Shown one piece after another: positions 48,450 to 60,039 of a stretch of 64,000 nucleotides of DNA; position 1 is the first letter of the stretch, and each line of letters opens with the position of its first letter. The DNA lies in the NCBI RefSeq assembly GCF_014633365.1, contig NC_068350.1:9959922-10023921 (forward strand), read 5' to 3'. A program made the position numbers and the translations under genes. Source of the DNA: Diospyros lotus (taxonomy: Eukaryota > Streptophyta > Magnoliopsida > Ericales > Ebenaceae). The notes beneath the pieces were generated by a model. The model was not told the DNA's origin, did no database searches, and saw only the letters and a program-made list of their open reading frames with translations.

Positions 48450-51400
48450 TTAAAAATTAAAAATGGCAGTCACACACTATATATATTAGCATATAGGACT
48501 TGTTTGATCGTGCTCTAAGCTTTGACAAAAAGGTTCTTAAATAGATAAAAACAAAATTTTACACATTTCATGCTGTTTATGAAATAAAAAACATTTTCTT
48601 TTCCATCAATAATAGTAATTATTTGTTTGAAATTACTATTAAAACTTAAATAATTATTACTCCTTTGATGTATCAATTGTGCATGGTTCTAAGTTTGAAT
48701 AATGGAAATAAAAATTAATATTTACTGCATCAAAATAAATTAATTATTTAAATTTTAATGCTAGTGTAGAATTGATATAAAATTAAAATTTTAAATATAT
48801 AAAATTGTTAATTTGTCAAGTTTATTATAGAATTGATTCATTAACCAAAATTTACTAACTTTTTAGTAATTAACCCAAAAATTAAGGTGGAGCAAAACCC
48901 AAGAAACCATATTAATATTACCATTCCCACAATATATAGTTCACAATGGATCAATTTGGTAAGCGTTTACTTGAAACCATAGCCAGGTCATATGTAATGT
49001 AAACACGAGTAAGATGACACAAACTTCCAATGTGAGAGATGGGATTCACGACTTGAGGTTGGAGTACTCATTACTCAAGGCTCAAAAAATAATATTACTT
49101 TTAAAAGTGTCACCCACAATAAAATACATCAGAATATATAATTAAGATGTCAATATTAACTTTATATTTTCTATTAAAATTGAGGACATAAACGACGGGA
49201 TTGTGTAAAAACGATTATCCTAAGATGTTAATATTAAATTTAGAAATATATCTTATTTGTATATGAATTTTGTATACTCTTTTACATACACAGAATCATT
49301 AATTAATTATGTTGTACATTCTATTAAACAAATAGTATAAAAGTATTTACAACGACAGGATAAATATATATATAATAATACAATGAAGATAAATTATATA
49401 CAGATGAAGTGTGGAAATACAGCCACCTTTCATTCAAACTGACCCCTTAGGTTATGGGTCAATCCATCAGGATAGTTCCACGCGTGGAAGTACACTTGAC
49501 AAAGATGGATGTTCTTGAATCCATTACTTTTGATCGACCATGAGTGGAAGGAGCACTCGTTTTCTCTTGCGTTCACAACTGTGAGTGTTTCCCTGCGAAA
49601 TTTACTGAATTTCAATATCTAATAATTAATAATTAACATTTAATATATATTAAATCAATTAAAATATATATATGCATTAATTGCTGTACCAGCATTTGTT
49701 AATTCTTATCTCCCCCATCAGTTTGACGATCAATCTGACTGGCTATCTTCTCCCCCAATGGATTCACGTAGTCAAATTCGTGTCACTTGACCAATTATTA
49801 TCAACATTTAGATTGTCGGATTACTGATCGCAGAGTCATGACCGTGGATGTTGACACTTGGATATCGACAGAGAAGAGACCCATCTCACTCATTTCATAG
49901 CTTTATTGTAATTTCAAACAAACAAATAGTTCATGGAAAAGTAAGACTTGTTCAAACTTGCTCACAAGGGAAAAGGATTGAGAACCCTTTTTCTTTGTTA
50001 GCCCAGGAGAAAAGTAGGAGCTATAAATGAATCTGTAGAATTTGTTCATTAGAATCCGTTGTTAGGTGAATAATAACTGTTTTTTTTTCTTTTGAATTGT
50101 AAACGATAGAGTACCTGTCGCGTTTTGGGTTCTTATTTAAATAGTGTTTGAGATTCTTTGGAGTTGTAAGATTTTTGCAAAAACTCTTGAATTATGACCC
50201 ATTTCTTATCGCAGTTATAGGTGTTAGAAAATGGGCTGTTACAAAATAGGTAACTATAGAAAAACTATTGTAAGTGTAGCTCTTAACAGAGAAAACGTTA
50301 TGCAAGAATTTATTGTTGGCATGTGATCTTTGGACCGGGAGCATGAGGTGGTCCATACTAATAAAAAACTTGACTGTTGTCTTCTTTGTTATTTTTTATT
50401 TAAAATAATTTACTCTACTCTATTTTAGAATTTGCTAGAAGAAGATGTACAAAGGGGTTGCTTTTTCCGTTGCCTCTTCTTTTTCTATTAATAAAAAAAA
50501 GTAGCCAGCGGCATGTGGAGCGATCAATTTTCCACATTTTTTCTTATTTTTTATGAAATAAAAGTAATCATTTAAGTTTTAACAGTTTGATACAAAATTA
50601 AAAGTTCAATTATATACCTTTTACAATTTATTATAATAAAATTAATACACTAACTGAAGTTTGATAATTTTTTAATAATTAACATAACATACCCAGAGGT
50701 GTCAAATTATTCAAAGAAAGGAAAGAAAAAGATAACTAATTAGTTTCAATATTAGATCCCAATGATTTGTATCACTATATATATCCAATGTTTTAGTTTT
50801 TTTTTTCTTAACAAAGAGTTGCTCTTTTATTTAATTAAAGAGAGAAGCAAGCCATCATCTCACATTTATAGCAACTCAATACATTAACTAGACTACTGAA
50901 TTAAAGAAAAAACCCATCTCCATGATAAAATAATAGAATGGGAACAGCTGCCCAATTTGCACAACACAAACACTTCATGTTGATATTCTTTAAAAATTTG
51001 ATTCTCCTATAAATCTCAGAGTCGATCACACCCGTGACTCTAATAATATTGTTTTAGTGCCAGTTTTTAAGGGGCCACTGATGAGAAAGACACCTACTTA
51101 AAAGGGTAATGAAAGGAGAGGTCCATGACATATAGCTACCTTGAAAATATAAATGCCAAACAAATTCAAATTCAAATTCAAATTCAAATTCAAAGGGCTT
51201 GAGTTTTTGAAGATGACCCTACTTCTTTTTAGCCAAATCGACCACGCGGATACATAAACAATAGTTCATCAGTTTTTCCACACTAATTTTTCCTCAGCCA
51301 GCTGATCATTCCATTGTTCAAACAACCTTAAAACCGATTGAGAGCCTACCCAGCTCACTCCCAACCAATTCATAATGCTTCCCCACAATCCCCAAATAGC

Positions 51401-51931
51401 CTTCCTCTAATATATCCGGGTTGTGCACTTAGGTCGGTCCGCCCATAAAGGGCTCCAGATCCAAACCCAAATCTTAACTCAGATCCAAATCTAAATTCAG
51501 ATCTGCAACTCTTACATGCAATTACCGCGAGATCAACAACGTACAGTTTTGCAGTTAAACCCACTTCCTCCAAGGGTGGAGAAAGTGGGTAGACAGATTA
51601 GGAGCATGCGTAATATATATGTTGAATATATACGATGAAATAGTTGGAGGAATTTCAATTAATGAAAAGTGAATAGAAGTTCATCTTGTGCTCGTATGTT
51701 TTTCGTCTTGCGTAGAAGGAAACAAACTCTCAAAATGCATTATTCATGTAAGTGTAGCTTTTAGGCTATGGGTTACAAACGATTTTTGTTTTTTGTGATT
51801 TTGTTTTCGAATCAGTAATTCAACCTAAAGATCTTGTTTCAATTCCGCTATGCAAAATTAGGTTAGTCTTATTTCAATTGTTTATGGTTTCTGTATACCA
51901 TTTATGTTCTCTATTTGTTTCCAACATTAGT
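48450..51931. other. Long AT-rich intergenic stretch
   Basis: No gene is firmly supported. A 61-codon frame at 49430-49615 (minus) has a possible splice acceptor (TTTCGCAG) and contains NECSFHSWSIKSNGF and YFHAWNYPDG; this faintly recalls the Cys/Trp pattern at the end of plant S1-type self-incompatibility-like proteins, but I would not call it. Between 51163 and 51195 there are about six AAATTC hexamer repeats. Confidence 0.4.
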
Positions 51932-54625
51932 ATATGTGATGATACTGGACCGATCACCGAGGTCTGTCTCGAGCCAAGTACCTACAAGGGCGGGGCTGTA
52001 ATCCCTCGGGAGAACTCCGACGCTCAAGTCAGTAGAAGAAATATGCCCAAAATGAAAAATGAACCAGGAGTCAGATGATTCGTACCTGTAGAAGTCGACC
52101 TCTATTTAAAGATGGGGTAAAGCACACTCTGAAGAGATAAGATAACTTCTGAACCGGACGTTGGAGAGAATCTCTGTTGACTGAGTCAATCTCGTTCAAA
52201 ATCAAATATGAGATGAATGATGAAGATATAGGTGACACGTGGCACTTCTCGAGGCAGGCACGTGGCGGCACCATATTAGAGATCTCCAAGGGTAGTATAG
52301 TATTTTTGCCCTTAGTAAAATATTTCCTCATCACTTGCCCCCCCAACTCCTTGAGCTGCGAGGGAGAGGAGCTCGGGCAGCTGAAGGAGTAGTCCTCTCA
52401 GCTTTCCTGAAAAAAGAGGTTTTACAAAAAAGATAAATGAATAAGATTAAAGAGCTCTATTATTGGCTATTGTTGGCTCGTTTCCCAACTAAAAAGGGAG
52501 GTGGGGATGGTCCCCTCCTCATAAACACTATTGGAGTGAAAACATACTTGGGGGTGTAGTAAAAAGGTAAGAGATCTTTCATCTTTCTCTTCTCTTTTTT
52601 TTTTTTTTCATTTTATTTTATTTATCTGCTTTTTCATTTTAGTATTTTTTTTTTAAATATGTTTTCTCATTTGCGTGGCCGAGACCAATGGTCTCGGCCA
52701 CGCTTGGAGCAAGTCGCGCGGCCGGGGCGCGCGCGCCTTTGTGGTTCTGTATCCTTAGCTACAAACCTCCTCAGGAAACCTCGATTGATGAGCTCCTGGA
52801 TCTCTTCTTTAAGTTGATGGCACTCCTCCGTGTCATGTCCATGATCTCGATGGAATCGACAATACTTGTCTTTACTCCGCTTGTTAGCCGGGGCTTTCAT
52901 GGGTCTCGATTTTTTCAAGTAATCCTTATTCTCGATTGTGGCCAGGATCTCAGCCTGAGGAGTATTAAGCAGGGTGAACCTGACTGGACTCCATCGAGGG
53001 CCCGACCTCTCCCCTCGTCGGCCCGATTTATCTTCAGGCTTTTGCTCTCGGTTCTGACTTCTCTTCTCTTTCTTATCTGAGTATTCACTTCTCTTGACCC
53101 GCATCACTTCCTCGACATTAATGTACTTGGTGGCTCGGCTCAGGATCTCTGTGAATGTTTGGGGAGGCCTCTTAGCTAGTGACTGGGTAAAAGGGCCAAC
53201 CTTTAAGGCAATCTGAAAGGCCTCCATAGCGATACTCTGATCAAGATTCTCAATGCTCAATGCCTCCATATTAAGCCTGGCCACAAAATCTGTTAACGAC
53301 TCCCCTTGGTTCTGCTTGAGATTCACGAGGGTCATGGTAGACCTCCGGTGTTTTCGAAGGGGAGCGAAGTGAGCCAAGAACCTATTCCGAAGCTGTCTGA
53401 AGTTAGTGATCGACTGATGTGCCAGACTTGAATACCAGGACCGTGCATGTCCTTCCAAAGTGGCCAGGAAGACTCTACACCACATAGCATTAGGTGCCGC
53501 CTGGACCATCATGTGAGAGGCAAAGAGATTTAAGTGATCAGCGGGGTCAGTTATGCCTCCATATGGCTTAATAGTTGGGATTCGAAGGCGCTCGGATGGG
53601 GTAATTGCCATGATCTCCCGACTTAATGGCTGATTAGAAACAATGTCGTGTGGCTCTTCTTCCCTCCGTCTCAACTCTGCAACCTCCCTCTCCAAATGTC
53701 GCAAACGTCTTCCTCGCTGAGCCCCTCCAGCCCGAGCATAATCAGGACTAGAGGACTCCTCCTCCTCCGAGCCTAGCCTCTCGTACTCGCTACGCCTAGA
53801 GGGTTCGCTCCGTCTCTCGTCCCGATAGGACTCCTTCCCAGGGCGGGGGGATTCGCCTCCTCGGAATTCTCTATGATTAGAGTGGCGATCCCCCTGATGT
53901 TGACTATCATGATTGGAGTGCTCCACCGGTCTCATCTCCGGGGGCTGCTGTTGGGCCAAAAAGGTGTTGAGCAATTCCGTCAGATGTTGGACCTGTCCCT
54001 CTAGCTGGGCGACACGATCCTGAGGTGGCGAGGGATTTGGGGGATGACCCCCTACGGGGCCGCTCTCAGGTGGGTGGTTTTGACTCTGATCTGGGATGGG
54101 CTGGGTCCCAACAGCTCGTGATGGATTTCTTCTTGTCGCCATAACGAGAGGAAACTTGAGCTCGGCCGAGGTACTCGACGAATAAGGGCAGATAAAGTAA
54201 TCGGCCCCACGGTGGGCGCCAAATGATGATACTGGACCGATCACCGAGGTCTGCCTCAAGCCAAGTACCTGCAAGGGCGGGGCTGTAATCCCCCGGGAGA
54301 ACTCCGACGCTCAAGTCAGTAGAAGAAATATGCCCAAAATGGAAATTGAAACAGGAGTCAGATGATCCGAACCTGTAGAAGTCGACCTCTATTTAAAGAT
54401 GGGATAAAGCACACTTTGAAAAGATAAGATAACTTTTGAACCGGACGTTGGAGAGAATCTCGGTTGACTGAGTCAACCTTGTTCAAAATCAAATATGAGA
54501 TGAATGATAAAGATATAGGTGACACGTGGCACTTCTTGAGGCAAGCACGTGGCGGCACCATATTGGAGATCTCCAAAGGTAGTATAGTATTTTTGCTCTT
54601 AGTAAAATATTCCCTCATCAATATG
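51932..54625 (-). mobile_element. TR-GAG-type non-autonomous gypsy retrotransposon
   Basis: Two 397-bp direct repeats, 51937-52333 and 54224-54620, start TGATGATACTGG and end CATCA. Both are flanked by ATATG (51932-51936 and 54621-54625), a perfect 5-bp target duplication. On the minus strand the 5' LTR (right copy) is followed by TTTGGCGCCCACCGTGGGG, a primer site, and the 3' LTR (left copy) is preceded by GGAGTTGGGGGGGCAAG, a polypurine tract. The 1890-bp interior carries one open gag and no protease, polymerase or integrase. By my reading the LTRs differ at roughly two dozen positions. It would need proteins from a related full element to move. Confidence 0.92.
52667..54142 (-). CDS. Retrotransposon Gag (Ty3/gypsy type)
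   Basis: A 491-residue Gag polyprotein, which would assemble the particle that packages the element's RNA. I start it at MATRRNPSRAVG (54142); an earlier in-frame Met at 54274 lies in the LTR and before the primer site, so it is not the likely start. The first third is Pro/Gln- and Arg/Glu-rich with a short coiled-coil-prone part (LEREVAELRRREEE). The Retrotrans_gag core follows (MWCRVFLATLEGHARSWYSS, NFRQLRNRFLAHFA, LVNLKQNQGESLTDFVARL). Near the C terminus is a zinc-knuckle-like motif C-x2-H-x4-H-x4-C (KYCRFHRDHGHDTEECHQL), in which the second Cys of the usual CCHC is His. The frame is fully open, unusual in this decayed surrounding. Confidence 0.88.
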   Translation of the reverse strand: MATRRNPSRAVGTQPIPDQSQNHPPESGPVGGHPPNPSPPQDRVAQLEGQVQHLTELLNTFLAQQQPPEMRPVEHSNHDSQHQGDRHSNHREFRGGESPRPGKESYRDERRSEPSRRSEYERLGSEEEESSSPDYARAGGAQRGRRLRHLEREVAELRRREEEPHDIVSNQPLSREIMAITPSERLRIPTIKPYGGITDPADHLNLFASHMMVQAAPNAMWCRVFLATLEGHARSWYSSLAHQSITNFRQLRNRFLAHFAPLRKHRRSTMTLVNLKQNQGESLTDFVARLNMEALSIENLDQSIAMEAFQIALKVGPFTQSLAKRPPQTFTEILSRATKYINVEEVMRVKRSEYSDKKEKRSQNREQKPEDKSGRRGERSGPRWSPVRFTLLNTPQAEILATIENKDYLKKSRPMKAPANKRSKDKYCRFHRDHGHDTEECHQLKEEIQELINRGFLRRFVAKDTEPQRRARPGRATCSKRGRDHWSRPRK

Positions 54626-54927
54626 TGTGTTGGGTAATACATGTACATATATATGTATACATGAATGCTGTGTATGTATATACAAAATATGATTGAATGA
54701 GATGTATATAAGAGAAAAATATATTTTTTGTACAAATTTTTTATTGTATGTACGTATATATAAAAAATAAAAATAAAATTAAACTATTTACTTAGTTAAT
54801 CATGATAACAAATAATTTATAAAAAATGAAAAAGATGGAGGGATGTCTAGCGTAGGCGGCTAGGCATACTGGCCAAATGCATGTCTGGCCCTAAGATCTG
54901 CTTGACCAAATGCATGTCTGGCCTAAG

Positions 54928-55313
54928 TAGGGTGTGCAATTTTTTGGTTTAATCGAATTGATTGAATCGATCGGTTCGGTTTAGTTAATTATGTGGCTAA
55001 AAATTGGTTCGGTTATATTTATACAAAATTTAAAATATTTCGGTTAATTGAAATAACTGAATTCTCCTCCACCGCCCATTATTTTTTGCTACCGCCCACG
55101 ATTTCACAACCCCCTGGCGATTTACTGCCCACGGTTTCAACCCACCCCTACAGGTCACACACACACAAACGTTTCTCTCTCTCCCTCACGCCCCTCTCCC
55201 TATGTGACCCCCTAACACACTCTCCAAAAAGTCTTTGGTTCCCCCTACCCCCAAACTTCTTTCTCCCTCACCCCAAACCTCTCAGCCTCATGAGTCACGA
55301 CATCAGACTCTTT

Positions 55314-55348
<35 letters not shown>

Positions 55349-55944
55349 CGCGGGCGCACGAGCACCAATCGGTCTGTCGCCCCCTTCCTCTAGCTTCACC
55401 ATTAGTCCATCACTTCCCTCCTACCTGTGCGGCTTCTCAGTTCTCGTTCTCAAGACCTCTCTCTCGTTCTCTCTCTCTCTTGATCTCGATCTCACTATCA
55501 CTGCCTCACCTTCGTCGCCCCCCTCCCGCCACCTCACGAACGTCGCCTCTCTCCCGCCGCCTCATGACCGTCGATCCCCTCCTGCCACCTCACGATAGTC
55601 TCTCTATCTCTCTATCTGACAGTCGAAGATGAAGGGCCATTTGGGCCTCTAGCCGAGCAAAGGGTCGAACCGGATAAGGGCTGGCCATTCATCTTTGTCT
55701 TCGATGTTTCGCTTCCTTCCTATGTAGAGGCCGACACCGCCCCGACTGCATCTCTCTTCCTCCAATCATGCTTGCCTATTCGGTAAGTTTAGTGTAGTTC
55801 GGTTATACTAGATATTTCGGTTTCAATTTTTCGGTTAGCATATCCTATCGGTTCGGTTCGACTCGGTTAGTGGGCTATGATCGATTCGGTTCGGTTGGTA
55901 AAAAGTTGACGGTTTGGTCGGTTATAACCGAATGCTCTCCCCTA
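54928..55944. mobile_element. hAT-like non-autonomous element, CGGTT-rich ends
   Basis: It has the same design as the element at 34073: left end TAGGGTGTGCAATTTTTTGG, right end (reverse complement) TAGGGGAGAGCATTCGGTTA, with many GGTTCGGTT and AACCG units next to each end. GGCCTAAG (54920-54927) and GCCCTAAG (55945-55952) are an 8-bp target duplication with one mismatch. The interior, 55060-55750, is pyrimidine-rich with CT and CG repeats; I could not assign it to a gene. Confidence 0.68.
55314..55353 (+). repeat. (CT)n-(CG)n microsatellite
   Basis: A CT run passes directly into a run of about ten CG dinucleotides. CG repeats of this length are rare in plant DNA and can adopt Z-DNA. It lies in the hAT-like element. 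Confidence 0.85.
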
Positions 55945-55989
55945 GCCCTAAGATGTGCTTGACCATTAGCTGAGTATGCGCTTTATAAT

Positions 55990-56455
55990 TTTTAAAGTAG
56001 TGCTACTTTACTTGACAGATCAATTGAAAGAGTTACTGAATAGTGTCAAAAAGATCAAAATACCCTCGCCAAAATTATAAATTTTTAAAATCTGTCACTG
56101 CCTTATAACTTGATACTTTCTTCTCTCTCCATGGCCACTGATGCAACCACCTACCGTTGCTGCATTCGCCTTGCCACCTCGTCATCTTGTCTCGTTGCCT
56201 CACCGATCGTCTCTGCATCGCCTCAACAGCGGTCGACGAGGCGAGGCGACGAGGCAATGGCATCAAGGCTAGGTGATGGCAGCTAGGCGAAGGCAGTTGT
56301 GGTGAACGATTATATTGGTAGCCATGGAGAGAGGAGAGAGTAACGGGCAAGGCAATGACATATTTTACAAATTTGTAATTTGAATAAGGGCATTTTGGTC
56401 TTTTTGACACGCTTTGATAAGCCATTTGATTACTCTGTTGAGTAAAATAAATTAA
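55990..56455. mobile_element. Possible MITE
   Basis: CTACTTTACTTGACAGATCA on the left resembles the reverse complement of the right side, TTATTTTACTCAACAGAGTA. It is AT-rich at both ends with a GC-richer core of CGAGGCGAGGC-like units. No clear target duplication. Confidence 0.3.
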
Positions 56456-56566
56456 TTCTAATTTTTATGACAGCCCTACCAATATAAATTTAGATGTCAA
56501 TCCTTGTCTTCTTACTCTCCTTATAAATATTTGCATATATTTTTAATCCTAATGTAACTTCATTAA

Positions 56567-56639
56567 TAACCAACTCAAATTAATTAAGTCTTTGCCATCT
56601 ACAAAAAAAAAAAAAAAATGGCCGTTCAACCTATAAAAT
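56567..56639 (+). repeat. Left copy of a direct repeat flanking the Helitron remnant
   Basis: TAACCAACTCAAATTAATTA and what follows (up to CAACCTATAAAAT) recur at 59075-59153 with few differences and a longer A tract. The right copy starts exactly after the Helitron 3' terminus. Confidence 0.85.
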
Positions 56640-56683
56640 GAACAGAGAGAATGACTTTCAAGACAACATGACTTTTCAATAGA

Positions 56684-58950
56684 ATGTATATTTTACGTTC
56701 CTCCAGGGTGTGGAGAGATGTATTATTTGAGAACCCTTCTCAATATATAGTACGAGGTCCAAAGAGTTACAAAGAGATTAGATGTGTTAATGGTGTGCAG
56801 TACAATCCATCCAGGGATGCTTGCTATGTGCTGGGTTTGTTGGATGATGATAAAGAGTACATTGACGGTATTATCAAAGCAAGTCATTGGGGTTCGGCGC
56901 AATCGTTGAGAAATCTATTTGCAGTATTGTTGGCATCTGATTCGTTGTCGAGACCTGAATATGTTTGAGAACAATGTTGGTTGTTATTGTCTAACGATAT
57001 CCTTCATAGATAGAGGTGTGTTCTAGCTCATGAAGGTACTTTGTGATTTTTTACGAATTATGATCATAATATCACTTAACATGTTCAGTGAAAAATTTTA
57101 GATTTATTTTTTCCATCCAAAACTAATATCACAAATTACTTATGCAAAAATTAGTTTGTATTGATTTTGTATGTTGTCCAAGTTTTACTTATATGTTTCA
57201 AATTTATAACTATTTATTTGGTTCTTTTAAATGACCACAGATTTGGAACTAAGTGAAGAGGAATTGAAAAATTATGCTCTTTTGGAGATTGAAAAGAGAT
57301 TGCGTAGTAGAGGGAAAAGTCTTCGTGGATTTAAATCAATGCCATTCCCGTACGAGATCGACATTTCACTTTTAGAAAATAGGCTTATCCATGATGAGAT
57401 GCGATATGATAGAAGGTCTCTTGCCGAAGATCACAAGTTGTTTGTTTCCAGATTGACAGATAAGTAGAGAAGTGTTTATGATACGATAATGAGTGATGTT
57501 CAGTCTGATCAAGGTGGTGTATTCTTTTTGTACAGATGCAGTGGCATAGGGAAAACATTTGTATGGAAAACCCTTTCTGTAGGTTTGCGATCAAAATGGA
57601 AAATTGTCTTAAATGTAGCATCAATTGGAATTGCATCTTTGCTCTTGCCCGGTGGTAGAACAACCCATTTAAGATTTGCAATCCCTCTCAATCCGACCGA
57701 AGACTCCACGTGCAACATTAAACAGGGGAGTCCATTGGTTAAATTGATATTAAAGAGAAAACCTTATTATTTGGGATGAAGCCCCTATGATGCACAGATA
57801 CTGTTTCGAGGCACTTGACAAAAGTTTGCGAGATATTATAAGATTCAAAAATCCATCAAGTTTAAATCAACTATTCGGAAGGAAAACTATGGTGTTTGGT
57901 GGGGATTTCAGGCAAATTTTACCAGTCATACCGAAAAGTAGTAGGCAGGATATTGTGCATGCAACAATTAATTGGTCTTATTTGTGGCGACATTGCAAGG
58001 TGTTGAAATTGACAAAGAATATGAGACTCCAAAATCTCATTAATAACAATTATAGTGTTGACTTGAAAGAATTTTTTGAATGGCCGGATATCAAGTATTG
58101 GTGACGAGATTTTAGGTGACCGAAATGATGGACATGCAACTGTGAAAATACTGAATGATATTTTGATATATGGGTCTGGTAGTATGATTGAATCGATTGT
58201 TGAGATCACTTACCCATCGTTTTCAAACAACGTTGATCGTTTTCAAACAACATTGGTAATACATCCTACTTGCAAGGTAGGGTCATTCTTGCACCAACAT
58301 TGGATGTCGTTGAATCTGTCAACGATTACATGGTTTCTATTAGTGATTGTGAAGGAACGACATACTTCAATTCAGATACGATTTGTAGGTCATATACAAA
58401 TGTTGATTTGTTGGAAGATCTTCATTCCACAGAATTTTTAAACAATATCAAATGTTCTGGTGTCCCTAACCATGAGTTGAGATTAAAGGTTGGTATTCCA
58501 GTTATGTTGTTGAGGAACATTGATCATACCGTCGGACTTTGCAATGGCACTAAGCTAATTGTTACAAGACTTGGAAGTCACATCTTGGAGGCTACAATAT
58601 TGTCGGGTACTAATGCAGGGCATAAAGTGTTAATTTCGAGAATGTTGTTGACTTCGTCCGATACATGGTTGCCCTTCAAATTTCAACGAAGACAATTTTC
58701 CCTCATTATTTTGTACGCCATGACTATCAATAAGAGTCAAGGCCAGTCTTTGACCCATATATAGGTCTTTTTTTGAAGAAACTTGTGTTCAGTCATGGGC
58801 AATTGTAAGTTGCAATATCAAGAGTCACAAGTCGCAGTGGATTGAAGATGCTAATATGTGATAAAGAGAATGAACAAACAACTTCGACCACAAATGTTGT
58901 ATACAAAGAAATTTTCTAAAATTTACTTTAATCACAATGAAATAAAATTG
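56684..58950 (+). pseudogene. Helitron Pif1-like helicase pseudogene
   Basis: Successive fragments match plant Helitron helicases in order: VRGPKSYKEIRCVNGVQY, CYVLGLLDDDKEYIDGI and LFAVLLASDSLSRPEYV (56684-56968); LSEEELKNYALLEIEK and LENRLIHDEMRYDR (57231-57467); GGVFFLYRCSGIGKTFVWKT, the Walker A region with the first Gly residues changed, and LLLPGGRTTHLRFAIPLNP (57489-57770); after a frameshift FEALDKSLRDIIRF, VFGGDFRQILPVIPK and LTKNMRLQ (57787-58050); then RVILAPTLDVVESVN to AMTINKSQGQSL (58270-58764). Frameshifts and stops are frequent. An insertion-like gap (57060-57225) looks like an intron or decayed sequence. It is inactive. Confidence 0.87.
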
Positions 58951-59074
58951 TTTCTTCACTAATTCACATAATATATTAAATATATTGTAATATGCATTCT
59001 ATATTTTGAACTATTATTTTATATATATTTTTGTTAGATATTGTATCTCGTGTATCACACGGGTCGAGAACTAG
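56684..59074 (+). mobile_element. 5'-truncated Helitron with 3' terminus
   Basis: The segment holds the Pif1-like helicase part of a Helitron and ends in a typical 3' terminus. CTCGTGT-ATC-ACACGGG (about 59047-59063) is a 7-bp stem with a 3-base loop, followed by a short spacer and CTAG at 59071-59074, with T as the next base. Helitrons end in CTRR behind a hairpin and insert between A and T, so this fits. No 5' TC end or Rep part was found. It is a broken copy. Confidence 0.75.
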
Positions 59075-59153
59075 TAACCAACTCAAATTAATTAAGTCCT
59101 TGCCATCTACAAAAAAAAAAAAAAAAAAAAAATCGGCATCCAACCTATAAAAT
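59075..59153 (+). repeat. Right copy of the direct repeat flanking the Helitron remnant
   Basis: Begins immediately after CTAG, the Helitron end, and matches 56567-56639, with a 23-base A tract instead of about 16. Confidence 0.85.
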
Positions 59154-59370
59154 CACTTAAAACACTTGTATCCTTATATTTCAAAATTCTCTACTTTCCA
59201 AACACTTTTCTTATTATTATTTTATTTATTTGTTTAGTATATTTTTATTTTTATTATTTTTAATAGATAAAATTACGGGTTACAATAGACCCATTAGCTC
59301 TCTCCTTTTCGGGAATGATAGGCCGATCCAATCATTTCTCCGAGTTTTTCTTTAAAGACCCATAATTTTC

Positions 59371-60032
59371 TTATCGCCCAACCAATGGGGCCATCGGATT
59401 AGGCAAAATGACCGGGCTTGCCGGAATTTGTTCACGAGGCCCACCCTCCTTGCTGCTATTATTGGGGCCCAATGGCGTCAAAATTCTCTTGAACACCGCT
59501 TTACAGGTGGGGTTGGCGGTTGGGAATTTCTTGAGAATCGGCTGCCCCGGTGTTGACAACTCCATATTGTCCACCCCTTCGATGTCCCTAGTTGTGATCG
59601 TCGCCCTTTCCTCTAACCCATGGTCCGACCCTTCGTCTGCCAACGGATCATTGACCGAGTTGTCTCCGGAAACTTCGTCGGAATCATCAGTCGTTGGACC
59701 GGATTGTTGCATTCTGGCCACGACCATTCCTAAATCCATTTCCGTTTCTGGCACCTCCACTTGATCCCACCAAAATGGCTCCTTTGAGCATTTGATCGCT
59801 GTTTCAATGCCATTGATACAAATAGATACACATCCATTCGATTCCTTATTCAGTGGGATTGCAGTGAGAATCCAATCCGGATTCAAGGATTCTCCCATGA
59901 TCTTGGAAGACTTTTCGTTCCAGGCATCAATTGGAACTCCCTCCTTTCTCTCGTGGTTGAACTCTTCGCCATTTTGACCAGCGTCAGATTGCCGTTTAAT
60001 TGCAATTTTAGTTTGATTCCCCTTCTGAGTTT
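59371..60032 (-). CDS. Uncharacterised open frame, 175 or more residues
   Basis: A frame from the Met at 59898 is 175 residues long and stays open upstream to about 60032 without another Met. It reads MGESLNPDWILTAIPLNK, then a Cys/Trp-containing part (CSKEPFWWDQVEVPE), an acidic Asp/Glu/Ser-rich middle and a Pro/Lys-rich end. I do not recognise a domain. Its base composition is more like coding DNA than the surroundings. It could be an exon of a host gene, or a piece of a LINE-type ORF1 or Gag-like protein. An ATG at about 59971 in another frame starts only a 30-residue peptide. A TATATATA stretch lies upstream near 60050 on this strand. Confidence 0.35.
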
Positions 60033-60039
60033 ATCCGGA

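Noticed and set aside
49430..49615. Short frame with possible splice acceptor, faintly S1-like
   Set aside because: Similarity is too weak to call a gene; no upstream exon was recognised.
54993..55598. 201-residue frame
   Set aside because: It crosses the end of a transposable element and a CT/CG microsatellite; the Ser/Pro/Leu composition reflects the repeat.
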